The position numbers and the translations under genes were made by a program. Positions 51,293 to 60,388 of a stretch of DNA of 64,000 nt are shown piece after piece. Numbering within the stretch: the stretch's first letter is position 1; each line of letters opens with the position of its first letter. Under the pieces are notes generated by a model. That model made no database searches and was not told the DNA's origin. It saw only the letters and a list, made by a program, of their open reading frames with translations. The DNA comes from Paenibacillus sabuli (GTDB lineage Bacteria > Bacillota > Bacilli > Paenibacillales > Paenibacillaceae): positions 105,986-169,985 of the forward strand of contig NZ_JACXIZ010000010.1 of the NCBI RefSeq assembly GCF_014705605.1, given 5' to 3'.

Positions 51293-54200
51293 TTACTCCG
51301 GCTGCTGCATAGTCAGCTTGATATAGTCTATCGTCAACGCCAGTCCCGCGCTCTCTTCGTGCTGGCCGATCAGTGTGAAGCGGAGGATCTTGTCACCGGC
51401 GACGCCCGGCGATATCATCGGGAGATCGTCGATGACCGCGGCTCCCTCCGAAGCGGCATACAGATCGATCGGCTGTCCCAGATCGCCTCCGAGCGTCCAC
51501 AGTTGCACGATCCCCTGATCTGGCCCTTTGCGTACGCCTAGCTCGATCAGCTGTGGACCTGCCTCCATATGCGGCACGAATTGAATGTAATCCTGCACCT
51601 GCTCGCCATACAGCCGCACGCCTGCACCGCCGCTCAGATTCGGATCGTGCACGATTTCATACTGACCCTCCGGCCACGACCCGCTCACGACCATATCCTC
51701 GAACTCCAGAAGCACGACGCCCGGCTCCGGTTGCGCCGCTCCATCGGTCACTTGTACAGTGATCGTGTCGCTCGCTGTGATTCCCGCCGCATTTTCCAGC
51801 TCTGCACGATATTCGAAGCTGCCAGAAGGCTTGCCGTAGATCTCCGTGACCGCCTGCTGGCCGGTGGGCGTATCGTCTCCCAGCTCCTGCGTATCAATCA
51901 GGATGTCGTCCTCATACAGCCGATAGATTGTGCCGTTGGTCCCCCACCACATATTCATCGCGATGGCGTAGCTATGGTCTCCGTCCCAATTGTCGTGTTC
52001 CAACACCGGTCGGCCCGGCTCGGCGTCGGTTATGGTCACGTGATGGGGCTCGCATACAGTCGTTCCGAAGCCGTTGCTCAATTCGCAGGTATACGTATAT
52101 GTCCCGTTTTTCCGGCCCGTTATGTCCACGCTCACCGCTTGGGCATGTGGCGATTCGTCCGCCAGCACTCGCGTGTCGATCAGCGCTCCGTCCTCATACA
52201 GCCTGTATACGCTACCATTATTGCCCCACCACATATTCATCGTCAACGAATAGCTGCCGTCTCGCAGGCCGGTGCCATGACCGCTGTTATCACTCAGCAC
52301 CGCCCGCGCCGGCGCACCTGTGGCGAGCGGCGGCACGGCTTGAATCGCGATGCTGCCCGTCACGCCCGAGCCGTCGTTCGCAGTGGCCGTCGCCCTCACC
52401 TCGCCTGCCGCATGGAGCGTCAACTGGCCGTCCGGATCGATCGACGCCAGTTCCGTCGCCTCGCCATTGCCCCCCGTCACCGACCAGGTAACCGACGGAT
52501 TCGTTGCCGCGGCCGGCTCGACATGGGCTTGCAGCCGCATGCTGGTACCCGTCGCCACTGTCGTCAGCGGCGCTGCGACCTCGATCCCGCTCACCGGCTC
52601 GACGCCGTCATCGGTCGTGACCGTCAAGACGGCGCTCGGCGGCGACAGGTGGGCTCCGTCATCCTTCGCTCTCACCGTGAACGCGTAGCTCGTATCCGGC
52701 AGCAGATTGACCACCTCGAAGTCAGTCTGTCCGGCCGTCGAGCCGACCACCTGCGCCCCGTTATAGATTAAATATCCGTTCACGCTGCTGTCCGGCACCG
52801 CATCCCAAGTCAATTGCACGCGTGCATCCGTCACGGACGTTGCGGCAAGTCCGGTCGGAGCGACCGGCGCGACTCTGTCGATTGGAATTGTAGTGACAGG
52901 CACGCTGTAGTCATAATTGACGCCATTGTCGCTGACTGTATTGCCCGCCCGCTTGATCCCGCTTCCTGCCTCCAGCTTTAACCCGCCGCTATTGTGCGTG
53001 ATGGTATTGTTGTATAATTCCGAGTCGTCCGGATTGCCCGGCGGAGAATCGTTGACCCCGTCGTCGCCGGCCAGGTAGATCCCCCAGGCATCCGCGCCCG
53101 TCAGACCCGTGACCACATTGCCGCGAATAATCGTGCGCGGCGCGTGCCCCAGATAGATGCCCGCCCCTGGAGAGCCAATCGCGGTATGGATCGTATTGCG
53201 CTCAATGAGCGTATCCGGCGTACCATACATTACATCGATGCCGACTTGTCTGGCGGCGGTATTCGTTCGATTGAACTGGCTGATCTCGTTGTCATGGATG
53301 TAGTTTTTGCGGCCAGTCGCATCGTGCGTACCCCCGAGATGCCCGAGGGAGATGCCGCCTCCCCCCGCTCCCGGGCCCAGTTGACCGGAGATCGTATTGC
53401 CGTACACTTCATTCAAGTACTCGTCTTGCCCGTGCATGTCTATGCCGGCGAGCTTGGTAGTTGCAATGGTATTGTTGCGAATGACATTGTTGTGGGTATA
53501 GCTCATCAGTAGAACGCCATGTCGTAAATGCGGACCCTGAAACGTATTATTCTGCACGACATGATAGGCGGAATCGTCCGGCAGTCCGTTTTTGTCGATT
53601 TTCATCGTCCCGCGGATATTAATGCCGTAGCCCATTCCTCCTCCGCCATTGTTCGTCGCATTTCTGAACAGGGAATTCTGGAGCACGACATCCCGCGTAT
53701 TCGCAAAGCTGAAGCCGTGCTTCTTGTATTTCTCGACAATCAGCCGATCAACGGTAATATTGTAGGTGCTCGTCGTTCCGTACAAAAAATGCACGCCGAA
53801 ATCAGGACCGCCTGCGTCCGGATTCGTCTGCGTCCCGACGGGATAATTACGGTCCCAGGTGGAGGTTACCGTAAAGTTCGTCAGCAACACGTCGAACACA
53901 TCTCGTCCACGGATCACGGCGGAGTTCGCCACATTGTCGAAGTTGGACTTGAGCACCACCCCAACCTGGCTCTCTCCCCGCAAGTAGACGCCGCTCTTCA
54001 TCAGCAGGTGAGTCTTGGCGTCGTTCGGATGCGCGGTGTTCAGGTTGTAGGTGCCCTCGGGAAAGAAGATCTCGTCCCCGGGCTGCGCATCGGCGATCGC
54101 CTGCCGAATGATCGCCGCGTCATCGCTGCCGTTGTCCGCTGGGTCGGCGCCGTAGTCGGCAACGATATCGATCGTGTTCGTCGGCTTGGGCAAGCTGTGA

Positions 54201-54340
54201 ATGGGGCGCGGGCTACCGTCATTGTTATACAATCCCGGCGGCGGATCATGATCCGCCATCGCACTCGGCGTCGCAATTGTCGCCAGGCACGCTGCTGTTA
54301 ACAAGAGCGTCCGCCACATGCTTCTCCTATTTTTGCTCAT
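51293..54340 (-). CDS. Secreted multidomain right-handed beta-helix protein with carbohydrate-binding modules
   Basis: A 1015-residue exported protein. Residues 1-29 are a signal peptide (LLLTAACLATIATPSAMA). About 50-105 match the pectate-lyase-type cap (DIVADYGADPADNGSDDAAI). About 105-485 are parallel beta-helix coils (NNTFQGPHLRHGVLLMS, NVVTGLTGADAWGIYLAG). Then come a fibronectin III domain (about 490-575), a Big2-like domain (about 580-665), two repeats of a chitinase-N-terminal-like sandwich (NMWWGNNGSVYRLYEDG and NMWWGTNGTIYRLYEDD), and a C-terminal CBM6-like module. It is likely a polysaccharide lyase or hydrolase; catalytic residues are not identified. The start is ATG at 54340 behind AGGAGGAG. 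Confidence 0.82.
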   Translation of the reverse strand: MSKNRRSMWRTLLLTAACLATIATPSAMADHDPPPGLYNNDGSPRPIHSLPKPTNTIDIVADYGADPADNGSDDAAIIRQAIADAQPGDEIFFPEGTYNLNTAHPNDAKTHLLMKSGVYLRGESQVGVVLKSNFDNVANSAVIRGRDVFDVLLTNFTVTSTWDRNYPVGTQTNPDAGGPDFGVHFLYGTTSTYNITVDRLIVEKYKKHGFSFANTRDVVLQNSLFRNATNNGGGGMGYGINIRGTMKIDKNGLPDDSAYHVVQNNTFQGPHLRHGVLLMSYTHNNVIRNNTIATTKLAGIDMHGQDEYLNEVYGNTISGQLGPGAGGGGISLGHLGGTHDATGRKNYIHDNEISQFNRTNTAARQVGIDVMYGTPDTLIERNTIHTAIGSPGAGIYLGHAPRTIIRGNVVTGLTGADAWGIYLAGDDGVNDSPPGNPDDSELYNNTITHNSGGLKLEAGSGIKRAGNTVSDNGVNYDYSVPVTTIPIDRVAPVAPTGLAATSVTDARVQLTWDAVPDSSVNGYLIYNGAQVVGSTAGQTDFEVVNLLPDTSYAFTVRAKDDGAHLSPPSAVLTVTTDDGVEPVSGIEVAAPLTTVATGTSMRLQAHVEPAAATNPSVTWSVTGGNGEATELASIDPDGQLTLHAAGEVRATATANDGSGVTGSIAIQAVPPLATGAPARAVLSDNSGHGTGLRDGSYSLTMNMWWGNNGSVYRLYEDGALIDTRVLADESPHAQAVSVDITGRKNGTYTYTCELSNGFGTTVCEPHHVTITDAEPGRPVLEHDNWDGDHSYAIAMNMWWGTNGTIYRLYEDDILIDTQELGDDTPTGQQAVTEIYGKPSGSFEYRAELENAAGITASDTITVQVTDGAAQPEPGVVLLEFEDMVVSGSWPEGQYEIVHDPNLSGGAGVRLYGEQVQDYIQFVPHMEAGPQLIELGVRKGPDQGIVQLWTLGGDLGQPIDLYAASEGAAVIDDLPMISPGVAGDKILRFTLIGQHEESAGLALTIDYIKLTMQQPE

Positions 54341-54394
54341 CCGTATCTCCTCCTATATGGGCCGCCCTCAAGCGGCCCTCCCGGATTCTAGCGA

Positions 54395-56047
54395 TTACTG
54401 ACTGGTATAACGGTCGTACGCCTGTTGATAGATCGTCACGTATTCTTCCACATTCATCTGCTTCAATTGCTCCGCATACGCGTTCCATTCAGCCTCGATA
54501 TTCCCGTTGAATATCCACTGCGCCAGCTTGTCTTCCACATAGTTCACGATGTCCGACTCGATCAAGGCGAGCGTCTCGCTCTCTTCGTTCGACAGCAGCA
54601 TGCCCGGTAAGATCTCCTTGGACTGATAAGGCCGGTACAGCTCTAAGAGCTCGAACTTCTCCGCCTCCGCCGGATTCGGAACGACCTTCTCCAGCATATC
54701 GCTTAGCAGAATCGGTACAGCGTTCGTGCCCGGCGCATCCGAATGCCGGAACTGCGGATTTGTCATCCCCTCCGGCTTCGGAGCGAAGTCGATCGTGCCA
54801 TCCTCATTTCTCACCAGATTGATTCCGAACGGCCCCCAGAATGCCTCCATGCTGCTCTCTTCCGTCAGCATCTGATCCATCCACGCCAAGGAAGCTTCAG
54901 GATGCGAGTTGGCCCTTGTGATCGCAAAGCTGCCGATGGCCACCCTCGGCTCCACCCGATTCCATTCCTGGCGGCCAGCCGGCCCTTTCAGCGGCGCAAC
55001 GGGGATATATGGCGATTGCTCCACCGACCCGAATCGACCTGTCACGTTCCAGCCGAACCAGACGCCGATTAGCGACTCCTCGGCTTCTATCTTGGCATTG
55101 TACACCTGGTTGTCTTGTGTAAACACTTCCGGATCAATTAGCCCTTCCTGATACAACGTTCGCATGTAATTCGCGTATGTCTTATACCCCTCCGTCATCG
55201 GCACGAAGACCAGCTTGCCGTCCTCGATCGCGATATGCTTGTGTTGTTGTTGATCGATAGGCCCGAAGGACCCCGACAAGGAGGCCGCGCTTTGGATGGC
55301 GCTCTGATTTTTCGCATTTTGGTAACGGAAGCTCATCGGGAGCTCATCCGCCTTGCCGTTGCCGTTCGGATCTTGCGTCTTGAACGCTCGCAGCACGTTG
55401 TAGAGCTCCTCCGTCGTCTCCGGTACGGCCAGGCCCAGCGCATCCAGCCATTCTTTATTGATGAACATCGCGTCCGGAGCCGTATTGACCATCGATTCAT
55501 AGATGTGTGGAATCGTATAGATGTGACCGTCGGCTGCTGTAATGACCTTGCGAATGTCCGGGCGCTGCTTCAATATCTTGTTGAAGTTGGGAGCATATAG
55601 TTCAATCATGTCGTCAATCGGAATCAATTGTCCCTGATTGATCATCCGTAACATATCGTCGTTTTGGAGGATGCTTGCGCCATAAAAAATATCAGGTAAA
55701 TCATTGCTTGAGAGCAGCAAGTTACGTCTTTCTACCAAGGAGGCTTGCACCGCCAGATCCCACTCGATACGGATATTGGTTTTTTCCTCCACATTTTTAA
55801 AGAAGGCCATCTCGTTGTACGCCTTGGCATCCGCATGCCGATTGGCAAAAGCGGTCAATGTAATCGGCTTCTCAAGCGGGAATGTCACCGCCTCGCGCAG
55901 CGCCTCCTCATCGGCCGGCTCCGGCTGCACGTTGTCCGTATCCGACGACGAAGGCGACGCGTCCTGCTTCGTGCAGGCGGCAGCCATCAGCATGGCGCCA
56001 ATCAACACGACGAAGAGCAACGTCCGAACAGTCTTTCTTTTCAACAT
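54395..56047 (-). CDS. Extracellular solute-binding lipoprotein (LplA type)
   Basis: A 550-residue lipid-anchored saccharide-binding protein. The signal peptide RTLLFVVLIGAMLM ends in lipobox AAAC (Cys25). The family stretches ITAADGHIYTIPHIYESM and IGVWFGWNVTGRFG are visible. The start is ATG at 56047, 6 bases after AAGGGGAG; an upstream ATG at 56065 would overlap that site. It follows two permease genes and precedes the beta-helix and sulfatase genes, so it should deliver cleaved oligosaccharides to the importer. Confidence 0.9.
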   Translation of the reverse strand: MLKRKTVRTLLFVVLIGAMLMAAACTKQDASPSSSDTDNVQPEPADEEALREAVTFPLEKPITLTAFANRHADAKAYNEMAFFKNVEEKTNIRIEWDLAVQASLVERRNLLLSSNDLPDIFYGASILQNDDMLRMINQGQLIPIDDMIELYAPNFNKILKQRPDIRKVITAADGHIYTIPHIYESMVNTAPDAMFINKEWLDALGLAVPETTEELYNVLRAFKTQDPNGNGKADELPMSFRYQNAKNQSAIQSAASLSGSFGPIDQQQHKHIAIEDGKLVFVPMTEGYKTYANYMRTLYQEGLIDPEVFTQDNQVYNAKIEAEESLIGVWFGWNVTGRFGSVEQSPYIPVAPLKGPAGRQEWNRVEPRVAIGSFAITRANSHPEASLAWMDQMLTEESSMEAFWGPFGINLVRNEDGTIDFAPKPEGMTNPQFRHSDAPGTNAVPILLSDMLEKVVPNPAEAEKFELLELYRPYQSKEILPGMLLSNEESETLALIESDIVNYVEDKLAQWIFNGNIEAEWNAYAEQLKQMNVEEYVTIYQQAYDRYTSQ

Positions 56048-56083
56048 TCCAACTCCCCTTTTCATTTTGTAGCACGACTCGAC

Positions 56084-56974
56084 CTACCCTTTAATGGAAC
56101 CGATCATGACGCCTTTTACGAAATATTTTTGCAGGAACGGGTACAAGACCAGCATCGGCAAGCTGGCTACGATCACCATGCCGTACTTGATGGACTCCGC
56201 CAACTTTTGCTGCTCCGCCGTATCCTCGAAGTATCCCCCGCTCATGTCCGACGACTGGCTCTGGATCAAGATCTCTCGCAGCACCAATTGCAGCGGTTGC
56301 AATTCCCGGTCCCGCAAATAAATCAGAGCCGGGAAGTATGAATTCCAGTGGAACACCACATTAAACAATACGATGACCGCAATAATCGCTTGCGACAACG
56401 GCAGTACCATCCGGAAGAAAAACGTCGTATGATTGCAGCCGTCGATTGAAGCCGCCTCGAACAGTTCCTCCGGTATCGTCGCTTGAATGAACGTCCTGGC
56501 AATAATCAATTGATACACCGATACCGCCGGCAGCAGGACCAGCGCCCACATCGTATTCACCATCCCGAGCTCTCTCACAAGGAGGTACGTCGGGATTAAG
56601 CCGCCGCTGAAAAACATCGTAAACGTAATGGCGAACATGATGACGTTGCGACCGATCAAATCCTTGCGCGCCAAAGCGTATGCCGCCGTAATCGTCAAAG
56701 CGACGCTGATCGCGGTACCCAGTGCGGCGTACACAATCGTATTGCGATAGCCGGTCCAAATATACCCGTTAGAAAAGATGCGCTCGAAGCCGTCGAAATT
56801 CAACCCCTTCGGGTAGAGCCATACCTCGCCGCGACTGACTAAATTCGGATCGCTGAAGGCCCCGATCAGAATAAAGTAAAGCGGGTAAAGCACGATCAAT
56901 GTGACGAGAACGAAGATCAACATATTGACGATATCGAAGAGGCGGTCTGCTCTGCTTCTGCTCCATTGTTCCAG
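56084..56974 (-). CDS. Carbohydrate ABC permease (LplC/YtcP type), probable CTG start
   Basis: A polytopic permease with the MalG-type EAA loop (EELFEAASIDGCNHTTFFFRMVLPLS). TLYP-like LIVLYPLYFILIGAFSDPNLV near the N-terminus and the C-terminal QKYFVKGVMIGSIKG are typical of LplC/YtcP. The best-placed start is CTG at 56974, 6 bases after AAGGGAGGG and right after the previous gene's stop, giving 296 residues as expected for the family. The in-frame ATG at 57031 lies inside the upstream gene with no ribosome site. It forms the import channel with the next gene upstream. Confidence 0.85.
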   Translation of the reverse strand: MEQWSRSRADRLFDIVNMLIFVLVTLIVLYPLYFILIGAFSDPNLVSRGEVWLYPKGLNFDGFERIFSNGYIWTGYRNTIVYAALGTAISVALTITAAYALARKDLIGRNVIMFAITFTMFFSGGLIPTYLLVRELGMVNTMWALVLLPAVSVYQLIIARTFIQATIPEELFEAASIDGCNHTTFFFRMVLPLSQAIIAVIVLFNVVFHWNSYFPALIYLRDRELQPLQLVLREILIQSQSSDMSGGYFEDTAEQQKLAESIKYGMVIVASLPMLVLYPFLQKYFVKGVMIGSIKG

Positions 56975-56990
56975 CCCGGTTCCCTCCCTT

Positions 56991-57884
56991 CTACCATAAG
57001 CTAGCCTGCCTCGTTCGTCTTGCAATCGCATTCACAATGACAAGCAAAACAAAATTGACAAGCGAATTAAAAAAACCGATGGCTGCCGAGTAGCTGTACT
57101 GCGCGCTTTGCAAGCCGGATTTGTATACGTACGTCTGGATGACCTCCGACGAAACCGCATTGAGCGAGTTTTGCATCAAAAACGCCTTTTCAAATCCGAC
57201 GTTCATAAACTGTCCCATATTCAAAATAAGCATAATCACGACCGTAGGCAGGATGCCCGGTATGTCGACATGCCGTATGCGCTGTAGCTTGGTCGCACCG
57301 TCAACGACGGCCGCCTCATGCAATTCGGGATGAATGCCCGCCAGCGCAGCCAAATAGATGATGGCGCCCCATCCTGCGTTCTGCCAGACGCTGGACAAAA
57401 CAAAAATTGGCTTGAACCATTCCGCACTCCCCAGAAAAAAAACGGGTTCTCCCCCGAATCCGACAATGACATGGTTGAGAAGTCCGGTGTGCGGCGAAAG
57501 GAAGATGTACAGCATCCCGACCACAACGACCAGTGATATGAAGTGCGGCGCGTACGTAACCGTTTGCACAAACCGTTTGAATTTCGAGCTTGTCAGCTGG
57601 TTGATCAGGATTGCCATCGCCACCGGAATCGGAAAAAGGAGCAATTCATACAAGCCGATCACCAGTGTGTTTTTAATAACGAGCTCGAATTGATACGAGC
57701 GAAAAAAACGAATAAAATGGCTCCATCCAACCCATGGACTTTCCAGGAAACCTTTGACCGGTTGATAGTTTTTAAAAGCAATCTGAATCCCGTACATCGG
57801 CCCGTATTGAAACAGAGCAAAGTACAGGAGAGTCGGCAGCAGAAAGACGTACAACTCGTACTGCCGGGTAAGCTTACGTCTCAT
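56991..57884 (-). CDS. Carbohydrate ABC permease (LplB type)
   Basis: A 297-residue polytopic permease. LYVFLLPTLLYFALFQYGPMYGIQIAFKNY at the N-terminus and the EAA loop region IHPELHEAAVVDGATKLQRIRHVDIPGILPT are diagnostic of LplB. The start is ATG at 57884 behind GAGGGGG; the frame continues upstream without another site. It is first in the unit LplB-LplC-binding protein-beta-helix-sulfatase. A weak promoter (TTGATG and CATACT, 18 bp apart) lies in the 200-base gap upstream. The ATPase is presumably a shared MsmX-like protein encoded elsewhere. Confidence 0.93.
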   Translation of the reverse strand: MRRKLTRQYELYVFLLPTLLYFALFQYGPMYGIQIAFKNYQPVKGFLESPWVGWSHFIRFFRSYQFELVIKNTLVIGLYELLLFPIPVAMAILINQLTSSKFKRFVQTVTYAPHFISLVVVVGMLYIFLSPHTGLLNHVIVGFGGEPVFFLGSAEWFKPIFVLSSVWQNAGWGAIIYLAALAGIHPELHEAAVVDGATKLQRIRHVDIPGILPTVVIMLILNMGQFMNVGFEKAFLMQNSLNAVSSEVIQTYVYKSGLQSAQYSYSAAIGFFNSLVNFVLLVIVNAIARRTRQASLW

Positions 57885-58044
57885 TTCATTCCCCCTCGGT
57901 TCGTAGACACAGGTTGTCGGTACGGCAGCGATCGCACTCTGAGTATGACAGCACGCGCGCCCCGCCATCAATATGTGATTCAGGAAGCGGACATGCGACA
58001 AGCCCGAACCGACGATATGCAGGCGCCACGCATATGGAATATGC

Positions 58045-58071
58045 AAAATCTCCGGCGCTGCCGGAGATTTT
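58045..58071. terminator. Terminator after the AraC regulator gene
   Basis: AAAATCTCCGGC and GCCGGAGATTTT form a 12-bp stem with a short loop, 16 bases after the regulator stop. Its A/T ends let it act on either strand. It separates the regulator transcript from the transporter operon. Confidence 0.8.
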
Positions 58072-58086
58072 AGCGTCTTTCTTCAA

Positions 58087-60267
58087 TTATCGCGCATGCA
58101 GCCTGCGGTATTCTCCCGGCGTCAATCGGACCTCCTGCTTGAACTTGCGGATGAAGCTGGACGAATCCGAGAAGCCGACCGCCATTACAACGTCTTGAAT
58201 TCGTTTGTTGGTCGTCCGCAGCAATTCCTTCGCCTTCGCCAGTCTCATTTCATTCACATATTCGCTTACCGTCTGTCCCGACCGTTCCTTGAAGTAGCTG
58301 CTCACATATTTGCTCGACAACGACAGGTGCTCCGCCATTCGTTGTACGGAAAAATCATAGCTGCAGTAGCGCTGACCGATATACTCGTAGATTGCCTGCA
58401 GCAGCTTGTCAGCATCCTGCGAAGGCGTGTCTTCTATAGCGGCCGACAACTGTGCGCATACTTCTTCGGAAATATCCATGACCGTCTGTTCCAGCTTGTC
58501 GAATGTTTCCAGATCGGTCAGCGACAAGACGCCGGGCAGCACGACCGACTGCAGCCGGTTCGGCTGCACGGCGATTACCGTTTTCAGCAACGTATTCACA
58601 ACCTCGTAGCACAGCGATCTGGCCATGAACAAGCTGCTGCTGTTCCGCTTGATGTTATCCAGACAAGCCTCCACCGACGACAGGATCGCTTTTGTGCTAC
58701 CTTGCTTGATTGAAGCGGTTAGCAGCTCGAGCTCCTGCTGCGGATACCAGGTGATCGCCGGTTGATCCCGATCGATCTCACGATACATAATAACGCTGTG
58801 ATTGCCTTTGATCCACCGATGCTGCAAGGCGGTAGACGCCTCGAAGTACGACTTGCCGATGTCGGACAGCTCCCGATACGGATTGCCCAGCCCAATGGCA
58901 ACCTGAACGTTTGTCCGATTAAACACCGTAAGATGGCGGGACTCCCAGCCCGCCCTCGTACACGCCTCTGCCGGCTCTGAGACGATTAAAGCCAGCTTGT
59001 AGTGCTCGAATATTTCCACATAATAGCCTTCTTCTTGTTCCGTCAGTACCGCCAACCATTGCTTGGCATAATCGCTCGACAAGAAAGCCTCGTTAACGCC
59101 ACCCGGGTCCCATTGCAGCACGATGACGTAATAAGACGCGCTGCGCAGCGTCATACCCGCTTCCACCGCGGATGCGTTAAACATCGCCCGACTGTCAAAT
59201 TTCCCCTTTAACAAGCCTCTGGCAAAATACTGCTGCAGCGCCGGCAGATTCAACTCTCGCTGCTTGTCCAGTCTTCCCTTTACATCCTGAAATTGAAGCT
59301 TCAACGCTTTTACAGGGTTGTAATTCATATACATCATTGAATAGACGATTGCGCTGCCCAGAACCAAAATAAGAACGAAAATAACCGTGGACCGCTCTCT
59401 TAATTTACTGATCGGGCTCATCAATTGCTCTGCCGACACGAATCGGATGAATGTCCAGCCCGTCTCTCCCGAATGATTGGAAGCAACGATCAGCCTCCGG
59501 TCTCCGTCCTGCCATGGCTGAACCAATTGCTTGCCACTCTCGGGCAGCAGCTGTTCCGGCACGCCCTCGGCGACATAAGAGGTATCAGCCATCGACATGA
59601 CGACTCGCCCTCCGGCATCGAGAATGACGACATCGCCGCCTTCCTCCCCTACCATCGGCGCGAACAGCTCGCGTACGCTTTGCTCGCGAATCGTAAATAC
59701 TGCCGTGCCGTATGGAGAAGCGCTGTTATTCGGAATCGGGACCAGATACGTCACAACGTTTTCGTTCCTTCCGTCGATCACGGCCTCTTCCGAAGGGCGC
59801 AGGACGGGATGCTTCAATTCATTGATATCGCTCGCAAATTCAGAATAGCTCCAGTTTTTATACGCATGCAGCTGATAATAGATCGGCAGCGTATACGTCG
59901 TCCTGGCCGAATACATATAATCGGTATTTCTGACGTAATAGGTCACATTATAAAAAAATTCATTGTCCGTTGTATAATTCAACAATTTTTGCGAGCGGTA
60001 TACATGATAAAACTCTTGCAGATAGTGCGGGCTCAGCTCTTCCTCCGCGGCAATTCTGGCAGCCATGTTGTAGGTCTCGTTTATGTTGGACTCGATGATA
60101 TTTTTCATTTGGTTCAGATCGTTCAACGCAGAGCCGTACACCTGCTCGGTCTGCACCCGCTCGAAATGAGCATACAAAAAAAACCAGACGACCAAAAAGG
60201 GCAGCAGGAGAACAACCATATAGGAGACCAAAAATTTCGCAAATGTCGGTGTCCTGCTTTTGTTCAA
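58087..60267 (-). CDS. Membrane-anchored AraC-family regulator (YesN/Cache-type)
   Basis: A 726-residue sensor-regulator. A first transmembrane helix (about residues 12-35, FLVSYMVVLLLPFLVVWFFLY) and a second (about 285-305, STVIFVLILVLGSAIVYSMMY) bracket an extracellular Cache-like domain. The C-terminus has two AraC helix-turn-helix motifs (VQRMAEHLSLSSKYVSSYFKER and IQDVVMAVGFSDSSSFIRKFKQ). The start is taken as TTG at 60267, 9 bases after AAGGGG; a TTG at 60285 overlaps that site. It lies upstream of the LplB-LplC-lipoprotein operon in the same direction and probably activates it. Confidence 0.88.
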   Translation of the reverse strand: MNKSRTPTFAKFLVSYMVVLLLPFLVVWFFLYAHFERVQTEQVYGSALNDLNQMKNIIESNINETYNMAARIAAEEELSPHYLQEFYHVYRSQKLLNYTTDNEFFYNVTYYVRNTDYMYSARTTYTLPIYYQLHAYKNWSYSEFASDINELKHPVLRPSEEAVIDGRNENVVTYLVPIPNNSASPYGTAVFTIREQSVRELFAPMVGEEGGDVVILDAGGRVVMSMADTSYVAEGVPEQLLPESGKQLVQPWQDGDRRLIVASNHSGETGWTFIRFVSAEQLMSPISKLRERSTVIFVLILVLGSAIVYSMMYMNYNPVKALKLQFQDVKGRLDKQRELNLPALQQYFARGLLKGKFDSRAMFNASAVEAGMTLRSASYYVIVLQWDPGGVNEAFLSSDYAKQWLAVLTEQEEGYYVEIFEHYKLALIVSEPAEACTRAGWESRHLTVFNRTNVQVAIGLGNPYRELSDIGKSYFEASTALQHRWIKGNHSVIMYREIDRDQPAITWYPQQELELLTASIKQGSTKAILSSVEACLDNIKRNSSSLFMARSLCYEVVNTLLKTVIAVQPNRLQSVVLPGVLSLTDLETFDKLEQTVMDISEEVCAQLSAAIEDTPSQDADKLLQAIYEYIGQRYCSYDFSVQRMAEHLSLSSKYVSSYFKERSGQTVSEYVNEMRLAKAKELLRTTNKRIQDVVMAVGFSDSSSFIRKFKQEVRLTPGEYRRLHAR

Positions 60268-60353
60268 ACCGGACCGCCCCTTCAAAAGTTTTATAAGATA
60301 GCGCTTTCTCTTTCATTATCCCATACTTTTGGCCGCCGCGTAAGCATAAAAAT

Positions 60354-60383
60354 AGCCCCTGCCTAATCAAAATAGGCAGGGGC
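60354..60383 (-). terminator. Terminator of the large lyase-like gene
   Basis: On the minus strand GCCCCTGCCTA pairs with TAGGCAGGGGC around a six- to seven-base loop, followed by TATTTTT (plus 60348-60353), a few bases after the gene's stop. Confidence 0.88.
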
Positions 60384-60388
60384 AGATC

